This document shows, one piece after another, positions 24,818 through 32,473 of a stretch of 34,420 nucleotides of DNA. Source of the stretch: an uncultured Prevotellaceae bacterium (GTDB lineage: Bacteria; Bacteroidota; Bacteroidia; Bacteroidales; Muribaculaceae); the NCBI GenBank assembly GCA_900322135.1, contig ONYP01000011.1, positions 1 through 34,420 on the forward strand. Reading direction: 5' to 3'. Each line of letters opens with the position of its first letter. Positions within the stretch are counted from its first letter, which is position 1. Under the pieces are notes generated by a model. It was given only the letters and a program-made list of their open reading frames with translations, was not told the DNA's origin and searched no databases. The translations under genes were made by a program, and so were the position numbers.

Positions 24818-25588
24818 ATGGCATCACAGAAGAAAGAACTCACCGTTGAAGAGAAACTCAAAGCGCTTTATGACTTGCAGCAGAAGCTCTCGGAGATTGA
24901 CGCTATCAAGACGCTCCGTGGCGAGCTGCCGCAGGAAGTGCAGGATCTGGAGGACGAGATTGCAGGCCTTCAGACACGCGAGTCCAAGTACCAAGATGAG
25001 ATTGCTAAACAGCAGGAAGAATTGGCCTTCAACCGCGAGACCAAGCAGAAGGCCGAGGAACTCATCGAGAAGTACACTGCCGACCAGGACAATGTGCGCA
25101 ACAACCGTGAGTATGACTACCTGACCAAGGAGATTGAGTACCAGAAGCTGAACATCGAGCTTGCCGAGAAGAAGATGAACGAGGCGGCTCGCCGCATCGA
25201 GGCTTTGCAGGTCGAGATCAACAAGGCTAAGGAGATGTCAACCGACCGTGAGCACGCCCTTGAGGAGAAAAAGAGTGAGCTCAACGAGATCGTCTCGGAG
25301 AACAAGCAGAAGGAGGAGACCCTGCGCGAGAAGGCCAAGAAGCAAGAGAACAAGATCGAGGAGCGCCTGTTGACGGCGTTCAAGCGCATCCGCAAGAACA
25401 CCCGCAACGGTCTGGGTATCGTTGTGGTTCAGCGTAACGCTTGCGGTGGCTGCTTCAACCGCATTCCCGCCCAGCGCCAGATGGAGATCAAGATGCACAA
25501 GAAGGTGATCGTGTGTGAGTACTGCGGTCGCATCCTCATCGATCCCGAACTGGTAGGTATCGCTCCCACCGAGGCCAAGAACAAATAA
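24818..25588 (+). CDS. Coiled-coil protein with C4-type zinc ribbon
   Basis: A 256-residue protein of the bacterial group with a long coiled coil and a C-terminal four-cysteine zinc ribbon (DUF164/zf-RING_7 type). The coil spans about residues 8-190 and is dominated by Glu, Lys and Leu heptads. The ribbon uses C209-GG-C212 and C233-EY-C236. I start at ATG 24818 (MASQKKEL) because the upstream in-frame extension runs through the heptamer inverted repeat. Function is unsettled; nucleic-acid or protein binding is usually assumed. Many Bacteroidales keep it next to the Nif3-family gene, as here. Confidence 0.9.
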   Translation: MASQKKELTVEEKLKALYDLQQKLSEIDAIKTLRGELPQEVQDLEDEIAGLQTRESKYQDEIAKQQEELAFNRETKQKAEELIEKYTADQDNVRNNREYDYLTKEIEYQKLNIELAEKKMNEAARRIEALQVEINKAKEMSTDREHALEEKKSELNEIVSENKQKEETLREKAKKQENKIEERLLTAFKRIRKNTRNGLGIVVVQRNACGGCFNRIPAQRQMEIKMHKKVIVCEYCGRILIDPELVGIAPTEAKNK

Positions 25589-25589
25589 A

Positions 25590-25731
25590 GCTGCCACGCC
25601 TGCAAGAGGCAGCGCGTAGCGGGACAGGTCCCAGAGGCCGCCACGGCGACTTTAGCCATCGGGTACCACCCGTTACAAGACACCGCAATGGCAACACGCC
25701 CACATGTGGCATGTTGCCATTGTCTTATTTT
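25590..25731 (+). other. Hairpin-rich spacer ending in a terminator-like stem (possible structured RNA)
   Basis: Starting 2 bases after the zinc-ribbon stop there are five consecutive potential stems: GCTGCC/GGCAGC (25590-25613), GGGA/TCCC (25621-25632), GCCG/CGGC (about 25638-25648), CGGGT/ACCCG (25660-25672) and AATGGCAAC/GTTGCCATT (25687-25721). The last is followed by a T-rich tail (TGTCTTATTTT). This could be a structured 3' UTR or a small RNA released from it. It lacks the diagnostic sequences of RNase P RNA and tmRNA. The remainder of the gap to 25983 is AT-rich, with a weak -7-like TAACTTTA at 25887-25894. Confidence 0.4.
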
Positions 25732-25983
25732 GTGCCGTCGGGTCAGGCCTCGGTGAGGGTATACAGCACTCCCAAAAAGGGTTGATGCGGGGAGGCGTGC
25801 GCAAATGACATATAAATGCAGTATATATTATGGTTTGGTTTGTCGAGTAAATCATGGCGTTGGTCTATTGCGGGCTAAACATCTTTTAACTTTATACGCA
25901 AAAAACAGTCTAATAAGTAAATAAAGATGATGTTTAACCAGTCCTTTTTGTCTTGAATAAACCGGACGCAAATTGCAGATATT

Positions 25984-26520
25984 ATGAAACGCCTTCAACT
26001 CATACCAGTCCTATCGATAGTGACATGCACACTGCTGTCTTCCTGTGCGCTCCTCGTGTCAAGTCCGCTCCCTCGTGCAGGGCACCACCATCACCATGCC
26101 GATAGCGAGTCCAGTTACGACGAGAGACACGATTATCGTAACACCTATCATGGAACAATCCAGGTTCCTGCCGAAGGAGGAATCTATGAAATCGACTGTG
26201 CCGATGACGACTTTTTCATTTCATACATTATTGACTCGTCGATGCCCCAGTCGGTTGCCACCCATAATGGTCGTTGTGGCTCGATGGTTGAATGTGGCCG
26301 GCATGTTAATGGCTTGACTTATGACGGCCCCTTTTATTCAATCGCCTGTTATCAGGAAAAACACAATTGGGTCATAGAAATTGCCCCGTTCAGGGCTGCA
26401 ATGGCTTTGGGTGATGAGCGGGAAATTATGGTGCATATGAGTGATGAGTCGGACTACAGCGATGTTGTTTTTATATTTAAACAGAGTGGAGACACGGAGC
26501 CTCCAGAGTATATTCGCTAG
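25984..26520 (+). CDS. Small lipoprotein with His run and BACON-like beta domain
   Basis: A 178-residue lipoprotein with signal peptide and Cys21 (LLSSC). A run of five histidines (about 34-38) followed by an acidic, Asp/Glu/Ser-rich stretch sits in the flexible region after the lipid anchor and may bind metal ions. The rest looks like one Ig-like domain of the BACON type, seen in VPAEGGIYEIDC, NWVIEIAP and the closing DVVFIFKQSG. Such domains are common in Bacteroidetes surface lipoproteins and may bind carbohydrate or mucin, but this assignment is by pattern only. It is probably exported to the outer membrane; no partner is evident. Confidence 0.68.
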   Translation: MKRLQLIPVLSIVTCTLLSSCALLVSSPLPRAGHHHHHADSESSYDERHDYRNTYHGTIQVPAEGGIYEIDCADDDFFISYIIDSSMPQSVATHNGRCGSMVECGRHVNGLTYDGPFYSIACYQEKHNWVIEIAPFRAAMALGDEREIMVHMSDESDYSDVVFIFKQSGDTEPPEYIR

Positions 26521-26535
26521 AATCGATATTTTTAC

Positions 26536-26543
26536 TACTTTTG
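26536..26543 (+). promoter_or_regulatory. -7 promoter box before the second lipoprotein
   Basis: TACTTTTG fits TAnnTTTG and lies 70 bases before ATG 26614. No clear -33 element was found. Confidence 0.42.
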
Positions 26544-26613
26544 TGAAGTAAATGGACCGTTTGTAGCGTCTAAAGGATAAAAACTAATACACAACCAATA
26601 CACAATTAATACG

Positions 26614-27315
26614 ATGAAGAAGATACTGCTGATAACGACAATTGTACTGTCTTGCCTGTTCACCTCATGTGAAAAGGAAGAGCAACGATTCAATTTGGAC
26701 CTGGTGATGTCACCTGTCGATGAAAACCGGGAGTATGCGCATATTTGGGGACAAGATGAAAATCTCGACATCAAGTTCACACTGATAGCCGATATTTCAG
26801 GCATGCCTGATATGAGAATCAAAACCATAGATGTTTACCTGCGGGATTCATTGATCGCAACAAGCGGTGGCGGCACCGAGGTTGCCATATCCTGTCCCCT
26901 GAAGAATGTCCCGCAAGGTATAGCCGTGCTGAAGGCCATCGCAAAATGCGTTGATAAAGGAGATTCCCACGAGGTGGTACTCACCATGCCGTTCTATCTG
27001 TGGATTACCGATGTCAAACCATCGACGAGCGCATCACTCAATTGCCCAAGCACTGTCTCTAACGGGTCGGTCTTGAACTGCACCTTTGACTACAGCTGCA
27101 ATATTGAAGAGGCGACATTGTACTGTACCAAACTGTATCTGGATGGAAAGGAAGTTGCCTTCTCGACGAGCGCACCCTATGACATAGCCTATAAAATCGA
27201 AGGGTTGTCGTCAGGTGTCCATGAGGTGTATGGGGTCGTGTATTGGACCAAAAAAGGCTCACATATGTTTTCGATGCCCTGCGTCACCGCGGTGAAAAAC
27301 ATCACCGTGAAATAA
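26614..27315 (+). CDS. Lipoprotein with Ig-like domains
   Basis: A 233-residue lipoprotein: MKKILLITTIVLSCLFTSC with Cys19, followed by a Glu/Lys-rich start of the mature protein. Two beta-sandwich-like halves are suggested (about 25-125 and 130-233), each with alternating hydrophobic strands. The second contains a run of cysteines (LNCPSTV, LNCTF, YSC, LYC) that could form disulfides. No named family is recognised. It ends 28 bases before the BspA-type gene and the two are probably cotranscribed, suggesting a shared surface role. Confidence 0.68.
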   Translation: MKKILLITTIVLSCLFTSCEKEEQRFNLDLVMSPVDENREYAHIWGQDENLDIKFTLIADISGMPDMRIKTIDVYLRDSLIATSGGGTEVAISCPLKNVPQGIAVLKAIAKCVDKGDSHEVVLTMPFYLWITDVKPSTSASLNCPSTVSNGSVLNCTFDYSCNIEEATLYCTKLYLDGKEVAFSTSAPYDIAYKIEGLSSGVHEVYGVVYWTKKGSHMFSMPCVTAVKNITVK

Positions 27316-27343
27316 ATCTTAAACATTGAAAAACGATAACGCT

Positions 27344-29407
27344 ATGAAAAGAGCATTTCTATCTAGAGCGCTGGCCCTCGTGGCGTGCCTGGTGTGTTAC
27401 ATGGGCACAGTGGCGCAAGAGGCCTATGCTGTCTTTACCGAGGGCGACAGCACGCTGACATTCTACTGTGATGACCTGCGCAGTACCCGCCCGGGCACTT
27501 CCTATTCGCTGAACACGGGATATGGCCTTCCCGGCTGGTTTGATGACCGGGGCAAGGTTGGCCATGCGGTGGTTGACCCCACATTTGCCGCAGCCCGTCC
27601 CACATCGACCAACAGTTGGTTCCGCGGCATGACTCACCTCACCTCTATCACAGGAATCAACTACTTGAATACCAGCTTGGTGACGAACATGGGAGGGATG
27701 TTCAGCGGCAGCTCATCCTTGACCGACCTTGACCTGAGCGGCTTTGATACCGGTAATGTGGCCGAAATGGGAAGCATGTTTGCCGGTTGTGAATCCTTGT
27801 CCACCCTTGACCTGAGCGGTTTTAACACATCGAGTGTGACGAGCATGGCGGTCATGTTCTGGAACTGCAAGTCATTGACCAGTCTGGATGTGAGCGGTTT
27901 TAACACCGAGCATGTGACGGTCATGAGAGCCATGTTCCAAGGCTGCAACTCCCTGAGCTCGCTGGATGTGAGCGGCTTCAACACCTCGAGCGTGACCGAC
28001 ATGAAAGATATGTTCAACGGCTGCAAGTCCTTGACTTCGCTTGATGTGAGCGGCTTCAACACGGGTAATGTGACCGACATGAGAGCCGTGTTCTGTGATT
28101 GCAAATCCTTGGACACTTTGGATGTGAGCGGCTTTAACACCAGTCATGTGACGCATACCGGCTCAATGTTCTCGGGTTGTGAATCCTTGGGCACCCTGGA
28201 TGTGAGTGGGTTCAACACCAGTAGTGTGACGCAAATGGTCGCGATGTTCCAGGACTGCAAATCCTTGACCGTCCTGGATGTGAGCGGCTTTGATACCAGG
28301 AATGTGACCGGCATGGGATTCATGTTCAGCGGCTGTCAGTCATTGGCGGCCCTGGATGTGAGCGGCTTCAATACCGAGCAGGTGACCACCATGAGGGCTA
28401 TGTTCCAATCCTGCAGCGCTCTGACTTCGCTGGATGTGAGCGGCTTTGATACCAGGAATGTGACCAACATGGGGTCCATGTTCAGTGGCTGTCAGTCATT
28501 GACCACCCTTGACTTGAGCGGTTTCAATACCGAGCATGTGGCTGACATGAGCGCGTTATTCCAATCCTGCGGTGCTCTGACTTCGCTGGATGTGAGCGCA
28601 TTCAACACCTCGAGTGTTACCGACATGAGTTCCATGTTTGCCGGCTGCAATTCCTTGACCAGCCTTGATGTGAGTGGCTTCAATACCTCGAGCGTGACCA
28701 ACATGAGTAGTATGTTCAGTTATAATTCCTTGAGCACTCTGGATGTGAGCGGCTTCGATACCGGTAATGTGACCGACATGAGTTTCATGTTCTCATACGA
28801 CACCTCTTTGACCAATGTTGACCTGAGTGGCTTCAACACCTCCAGCGTAGAGAATATGAGGTACATGTTCTATAACTGTGAATCGTTGAATGATCTCGAC
28901 CTGAGCAGTTTTGATACCGAGCATGTGACCGACATGACATCCCTGTTCAATTTCTGCAAATCCTTGACCACCATTGACTTGAGCAGTTTCAATACCTCGA
29001 GCGTGGAGAATATGGACGGCATGTTGTGGGGTTGCAGTCATCTGCAAACGATTTATGCTGGTGAAGAGTGGAGTACCGATGCACTGACTGACTCAAGGGG
29101 AATGTTCTATGGTTGCGTCTCGCTGGTTGGTGGCCAAGGTACAATATATAATGAAAACTATGTTGACGCATCGCGTGCCCATATCGACGGCGGTTCGGAC
29201 AATCCCGGCTATTTCACCGAGAAAGTTGATGTGCTGCAAGGTGATGTGAACGCCGATGGCGAGGTGAGCATCGCCGATGTGAATTGCGTTTATGACATCA
29301 TCCTGGAATCTCCTGGCGCCCATGACGGCCGTGCCGATGTGAACGGTGACCATGAGGTGGACATCGCAGATGTGAATGCTATTATCGACATCATCCTGAG
29401 CCACTGA
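27344..29407 (+). CDS. BspA/DUF285-type surface repeat protein with dockerin-like C-terminus
   Basis: A 687-residue secreted protein. A signal peptide (about 1-23, ending TVAQE) is followed by a short leader domain and then about 17 tandem 26-residue repeats (roughly 125-565) of the form LTSLDVSGFNTSSVTDMxxMF with a near-invariant C-x-S or C-x-A at the joint. These are the BspA/DUF285 leucine-rich-like repeats found in surface proteins that bind host matrix or mediate adhesion. The C-terminal 60 residues hold two dockerin-like repeats (GDVNADGEVSIADVN and ADVNGDHEVDIADVN). The start is ATG 27344; an upstream TTG at 27326 is unlikely. Repeat number probably varies between strains. Confidence 0.88.
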   Translation: MKRAFLSRALALVACLVCYMGTVAQEAYAVFTEGDSTLTFYCDDLRSTRPGTSYSLNTGYGLPGWFDDRGKVGHAVVDPTFAAARPTSTNSWFRGMTHLTSITGINYLNTSLVTNMGGMFSGSSSLTDLDLSGFDTGNVAEMGSMFAGCESLSTLDLSGFNTSSVTSMAVMFWNCKSLTSLDVSGFNTEHVTVMRAMFQGCNSLSSLDVSGFNTSSVTDMKDMFNGCKSLTSLDVSGFNTGNVTDMRAVFCDCKSLDTLDVSGFNTSHVTHTGSMFSGCESLGTLDVSGFNTSSVTQMVAMFQDCKSLTVLDVSGFDTRNVTGMGFMFSGCQSLAALDVSGFNTEQVTTMRAMFQSCSALTSLDVSGFDTRNVTNMGSMFSGCQSLTTLDLSGFNTEHVADMSALFQSCGALTSLDVSAFNTSSVTDMSSMFAGCNSLTSLDVSGFNTSSVTNMSSMFSYNSLSTLDVSGFDTGNVTDMSFMFSYDTSLTNVDLSGFNTSSVENMRYMFYNCESLNDLDLSSFDTEHVTDMTSLFNFCKSLTTIDLSSFNTSSVENMDGMLWGCSHLQTIYAGEEWSTDALTDSRGMFYGCVSLVGGQGTIYNENYVDASRAHIDGGSDNPGYFTEKVDVLQGDVNADGEVSIADVNCVYDIILESPGAHDGRADVNGDHEVDIADVNAIIDIILSH
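27720..29035 (+). repeat. 78-bp coding repeats inside the BspA-type gene
   Basis: About 17 units of 78 bp, marked by CTGGATGTGAGCGGCTTCAA-like words (for example at 27884 and 27962). One unit near 28710-28740 is a codon short and the last two are more diverged. High DNA identity between neighbours allows unit gain and loss by recombination. Confidence 0.85.
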
Positions 29408-29426
29408 TGATAAGATAAAGTTGCGA

Positions 29427-29633
29427 CTTTTCAAGGTCTAATCGGTTGAGCAACTTTTCCAAAATTATAAAAGTCTGGCGAGTACCAGCGCCTCATGAAC
29501 ACCAATGCGAATAAGCGAGCGTAATGTCAAGTTTTCTTGAATATAGCCGAGCGTGAGCATTGAAGACGAAGTCAATAAATCACCGAAATCTAAAAGAAAA
29601 TAAGTGTTTATCAAAGATTATTGTTACCTTTGC
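29427..29633. repeat. Structured intergenic element, copy 1
   Basis: Begins CTTTTCAAGG and contains CGGTTGAGCAACTTTTCC. Stem A is ACTTTT/AAAAGT (29453-29458 with 29469-29474). Stem B is GGCG/CGCC (29477-29480 with 29489-29492), with CTGG/CCAG as an alternative. Outer stem C is CAATGC/GCATTG (29503-29508 with 29557-29562) and an inner hairpin is TCAAG-TTTT-CTTGA (29527-29540). It ends in ATCACCGAAATCTAAAAGAA, AAGTGTTT and a -7 box, TACCTTTG (29625-29632). Confidence 0.82.
29625..29632 (+). promoter_or_regulatory. -7 box at the end of element copy 1
   Basis: TACCTTTG, 26 bases before the chosen ATG of the TonB_C-like lipoprotein gene. Confidence 0.55.
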
Positions 29634-29658
29634 TGAGATGGAGAAAGAAGAATTGATT

Positions 29659-30285
29659 ATGAAAAAGGATATATTTTTCGCATTATTGGCTATTCTGCTT
29701 TTGTCATGTAACCAGGCAGTTAATAAAGAGCAATCAACTAAGGTTACATCGATGAATACTGCCCAAATGAAAACTGAATCAGTTTTTTACGACACCATTA
29801 GAATAACAGATGATGTCCTTTATGTTGTAGTTCATGAACGAATAGGAAATAAGGTGACTAAAGGAGAAATTGTCAAGTATATTGATAATGATGGTAATGA
29901 AATATCTCAAGATGATCCTCGGTGTAATGCTACTCATAAAAAAGGGGAATATGGTTATATCGTCAAAGCAGGTGATACCATTTTCTATGAAGCGGAAACT
30001 CTTCCAATGTATCCAGGTGGCAAAAGCGAAATGGAAGCATATCTCAAAAGAAACACGGTTTATCCCTATGATGAGAAAAACAATCATCCTACGGGAAAGG
30101 TCGGAATCCAATGTCAGATAAAAAAGGACGGCACAATCGGAATCGTGAGTGTTTGCCGCTCAATTGATCCCAAACTCGATGCCGAAGCAATCAGGATAGT
30201 CTCGTCATTTCCGAGTTTCACACCCGCAACAATACAAGGTAAAAACGTGAGTTGTTGGTATATCGTAATGGTGCCTTTCCAATAA
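29659..30285 (+). CDS. Lipoprotein with TonB C-terminal-like domain
   Basis: A 208-residue lipoprotein: MKKDIFFALLAILLLSC with Cys17. The start is placed at ATG 29659 so that the lipoprotein signal is amino-terminal; ATG 29638 would add seven residues. Residues about 120-208 resemble the TonB C-terminal fold: YPGGKSEMEAYLKRN, then a GKVGIQCQIKKDGTIGIVSV strand pair, DAEAIRIVSSFPSFTPA and a terminal strand. Normal TonB proteins are anchored by an inner-membrane helix and a Pro-rich spacer, both absent here. It therefore probably does not energise transporters. Codon usage is visibly AT-richer than in neighbours outside the island. Confidence 0.75.
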   Translation: MKKDIFFALLAILLLSCNQAVNKEQSTKVTSMNTAQMKTESVFYDTIRITDDVLYVVVHERIGNKVTKGEIVKYIDNDGNEISQDDPRCNATHKKGEYGYIVKAGDTIFYEAETLPMYPGGKSEMEAYLKRNTVYPYDEKNNHPTGKVGIQCQIKKDGTIGIVSVCRSIDPKLDAEAIRIVSSFPSFTPATIQGKNVSCWYIVMVPFQ

Positions 30286-30296
30286 GTTTAAGCGTC

Positions 30297-30499
30297 TTTT
30301 CAAGGCATACGCGGTTGAGCAACTTTTCCAAAATTATAAAAGTCTGGCGAGTACCAGCGCCTCATGAATAATAAAATCGTGATTAAGTGAGCGCAATGCC
30401 ATGCTTGCATGAGCATTGCCGAGCGAGAACGATTTATCCAAATCACCGAAATCTAAGAGAAAATGAGTGTTTAGCGAAATATTCGCTATCTTTCCTGCG
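30297..30499. repeat. Structured intergenic element, copy 2
   Basis: Same order as copy 1. Stem A is ACTTTT/AAAAGT (30322-30327 with 30338-30343) and stem B is as in copy 1. Outer stem C is now AAATCGT/ACGATTT (30374-30380 with 30429-30435). The inner hairpin is GCAATGC, ATGC, TT, GCAT, GCATTGC (30393-30419). It ends in the conserved AATCACCGAAATCTAAGAGA, GTGTTT, a dyad AGCGAA/TTCGCT and a -7-like TATCTTTC (30487-30494). The stems keep pairing while their sequences differ from copy 1. Confidence 0.82.
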
Positions 30500-30531
30500 T
30501 TTAATATAAATCGGAGTTTAATCGTTCGGGC

Positions 30532-31251
30532 ATGAAAAATATTGTAATTAAATATTGGTGGGTATTGCCACTACTGCTATGTTTCGGCTTACTGGGCTTG
30601 ATGTATTCTTTTACCTCAACTCCTAGTATTTCTGAAAGCATAGTCGGTGTTTTGCTCTTATTGGTGGTCATTCTACTTTCAGTTTCTTGGATTATTTTGC
30701 TGATCAATAAAAAATGGTGGCAATGCATCTTGTCATTCTTGTCTTCTGTAATAATTGTAGTTTTGTTTTGGGTGCCTCTGGTGACGGCTGCAATGTTTGG
30801 ACCTGATGCTGATGATTTTGGAAGTAAGCATAAAATCCCCGATGGTCTTGAATATCATTTGCCACTTTACTCATCATCAGACAAAGATGTGCTTATTGAT
30901 AGCCTTAACACCGAAACTTACCTGCAGGTTTGGCAAGGAGTCCAAGGTGGTATGTACATGTATGATTTTTACTATCCTTCCTTACCTACTGGAGAAGTAT
31001 TCCTGCGTTGTTTTGAGGCTACTGAAAATATCCCTTTATCGGAAGATAGATTGCAGCATCGAAGCGCAGTACTCGTGGATGCCACATGCTCCTTCTCTCA
31101 ATTGGTTAATCATCAAGAGTTTACCATCTATGAAGGTGATTTCGAAGATTACTATGCTGCTCGAATAGAGGTGTGGTTTAGAGATGCAGCATCAAAGAAG
31201 GAAAGAAAACTATGCGAAAAGATATACAGGGTTGAAGGATGGATGAGATAA
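30532..31251 (+). CDS. Membrane protein with C-terminal extracytoplasmic domain
   Basis: A 239-residue protein without a family I can name. Three hydrophobic helices occupy about 8-26, 33-57 and 63-85. A polar domain of about 150 residues follows (DFGSKHKIPDGLEYHLPLY onward), rich in aromatic residues and ending in RKLCEKIYRVEGWMR. With a basic amino end inside, the C-terminal domain would face the periplasm. It is flanked by element copies 2 and 3 and is AT-rich like its neighbours. Function unknown. Confidence 0.7.
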   Translation: MKNIVIKYWWVLPLLLCFGLLGLMYSFTSTPSISESIVGVLLLLVVILLSVSWIILLINKKWWQCILSFLSSVIIVVLFWVPLVTAAMFGPDADDFGSKHKIPDGLEYHLPLYSSSDKDVLIDSLNTETYLQVWQGVQGGMYMYDFYYPSLPTGEVFLRCFEATENIPLSEDRLQHRSAVLVDATCSFSQLVNHQEFTIYEGDFEDYYAARIEVWFRDAASKKERKLCEKIYRVEGWMR

Positions 31252-31278
31252 TTGTATAAACCCCAATTAATCGGAATG

Positions 31279-31412
31279 TCTTTTCAAGGTTTAGGCGGTT
31301 GAGCAACTTTTCCAAAATTTAAAAAGTTGGGACGGATGCCAGTCCCTCGTGAGTAATAATTCACCGATATTAAAAAAAGAAGAGTGTTAGCAAAGATTTT
31401 TGCTACCTTTGC
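31279..31412. repeat. Structured intergenic element, copy 3 (shortened)
   Basis: Keeps the CTTTTCAAGG start, GGCGGTTGAGCAAC and stem A (ACTTTT at 31306-31311 with AAAAGT at 31322-31327). Stem B appears as GGGAC/GTCCC (31329-31333 with 31342-31346), in place of GGCG/CGCC. The stem C region (about 70 bases) is missing. The end is conserved: TTCACCGATAT, GTGTTAGCAAAGATTTTTGC and TACCTTTG. Confidence 0.8.
31389..31411 (+). promoter_or_regulatory. -7 box with adjoining dyad (copy 3)
   Basis: AGCAAA-GATT-TTTGCT (31389-31404) directly joins TACCTTTG (31404-31411). In copy 2 the equivalent dyad is AGCGAA-ATA-TTCGCT. A dyad in the promoter spacer is what a repressor or activator site would look like. 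Confidence 0.5.
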
Positions 31413-31438
31413 CTTTGGGTTTTAACAACAGAGGAGTA

Positions 31439-32437
31439 ATGATGAAGAATCCAGTTTTATCAATTTTGATTGTCTTGATCCTGCTTCTGATTAGTAGGAG
31501 CAATAAGGTTTATGCTTATTGTGATGAATCAGTAACAAGTCTTGAAATGGGATACTCTAGCCCGAACAATGATAAAAAGACGGATGCTGATGCTGTACGT
31601 TACTATCGAGTGGATACTATAAATGGCATAAAAACTATTACTCTGTATGATATAAATCTAGGTGAGGAACAGACCGCAGAAATTGAGTTTCTGAAATCAT
31701 TGCCCAAGAAAAGCCTTCATATGTACAGGGCGATGTGTGGCAGCGATACCGTGTCGTTGCTGGATCTCAATCCTGAGGTAGGAGAGTCGTTTGTAGTCGG
31801 TGAAACCTCAATAGTTAAAGTTCGCCCGATTAGGTCATTGAGGGTATTGTATTGGGAGTTGCCATCCGCTTCTCGTGCTTATTGCTTTGAGAATGATACA
31901 ATCTGGTTTTCGCGTGATGATACATCACCCAAATACTTACTCATGGATGATGGCGTTGTGATTAAACGTGCTCAGAAGCAAATAATTGATGGTGTGGAAG
32001 TCTGGAAATATGACGACGGTAATGAAATAAAAGCAATGAAAATTAACTGGTCTCATAATCACGACTCATTGTCTGTAGGTCAGAATGGTAATTTAAGTTT
32101 GTATAATAACTTGCAATTTGAAAATGGTGTTTGTTATAAAACACTGAACGTCAGTTTTCTGTCTTTTGGAAAAAATCCATTGAATGGTCAATTCAGTAAA
32201 GGTCTTTCTCAAATATTCAAAAAGAAAAACGATATCCCGACTTCTTCAATATCATTTATCTACGATGGTCATGAGTATTATATCAGTTTGTGTAATGATT
32301 GTCAAAGGCATATCTCTATCGAGGATTTTAGTTCAGGTGATATAATTACACTTAAGATTGCATTTTTTCAGGAGGTCAAACAACCATATGATTACGTCTT
32401 TCCATTTGCAATGGTCACTGAAATAGGAACGAAATGA
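31439..32437 (+). CDS. Secreted hypothetical protein of the AT-rich island
   Basis: A 332-residue protein of no recognised family. The signal peptide (MKNPVLSILIVLILLLISRS, then KVYAY) suggests export to the periplasm or beyond. The mature part is beta-rich, with many Tyr and Ser and five or so scattered Cys. An unusually clear ribosome-binding sequence (GAGGAG at 31431-31436) sits close to ATG 31439, with ATG 31442 as an alternative. An upstream TTG-type extension at 31400 would overlap the promoter. It is the third single gene behind a structured intergenic element and AT-rich. Function unknown. Confidence 0.7.
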   Translation: MMKNPVLSILIVLILLLISRSNKVYAYCDESVTSLEMGYSSPNNDKKTDADAVRYYRVDTINGIKTITLYDINLGEEQTAEIEFLKSLPKKSLHMYRAMCGSDTVSLLDLNPEVGESFVVGETSIVKVRPIRSLRVLYWELPSASRAYCFENDTIWFSRDDTSPKYLLMDDGVVIKRAQKQIIDGVEVWKYDDGNEIKAMKINWSHNHDSLSVGQNGNLSLYNNLQFENGVCYKTLNVSFLSFGKNPLNGQFSKGLSQIFKKKNDIPTSSISFIYDGHEYYISLCNDCQRHISIEDFSSGDIITLKIAFFQEVKQPYDYVFPFAMVTEIGTK

Positions 32438-32473
32438 TGTGTTTAGGCGAATATAAATAAACTAATACATTGC

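Noticed and set aside
25590..25731. RNase P RNA or tmRNA in the hairpin-rich spacer
   Set aside because: The conserved core words of RNase P RNA (such as GAGGAAAGTCC) and a tRNA-Ala-like end of tmRNA are absent.
26080..26100. Histidine-tag from a cloning vector
   Set aside because: The run lies inside a native lipoprotein after its signal peptide, with no vector sequence around it.
27720..29035. CRISPR-like array of regular repeats
   Set aside because: The repeats are 78-bp coding units in frame in a BspA-type protein; there are no unique spacers and no cas genes.
29441..29455. Integron-type attC site, because of GTTGAGC (fits GTTRRRY) in the island repeats
   Set aside because: No RYYYAAC partner lies at the right distance, no integrase gene is seen, and the blocks are conserved in sequence more than attC sites are.
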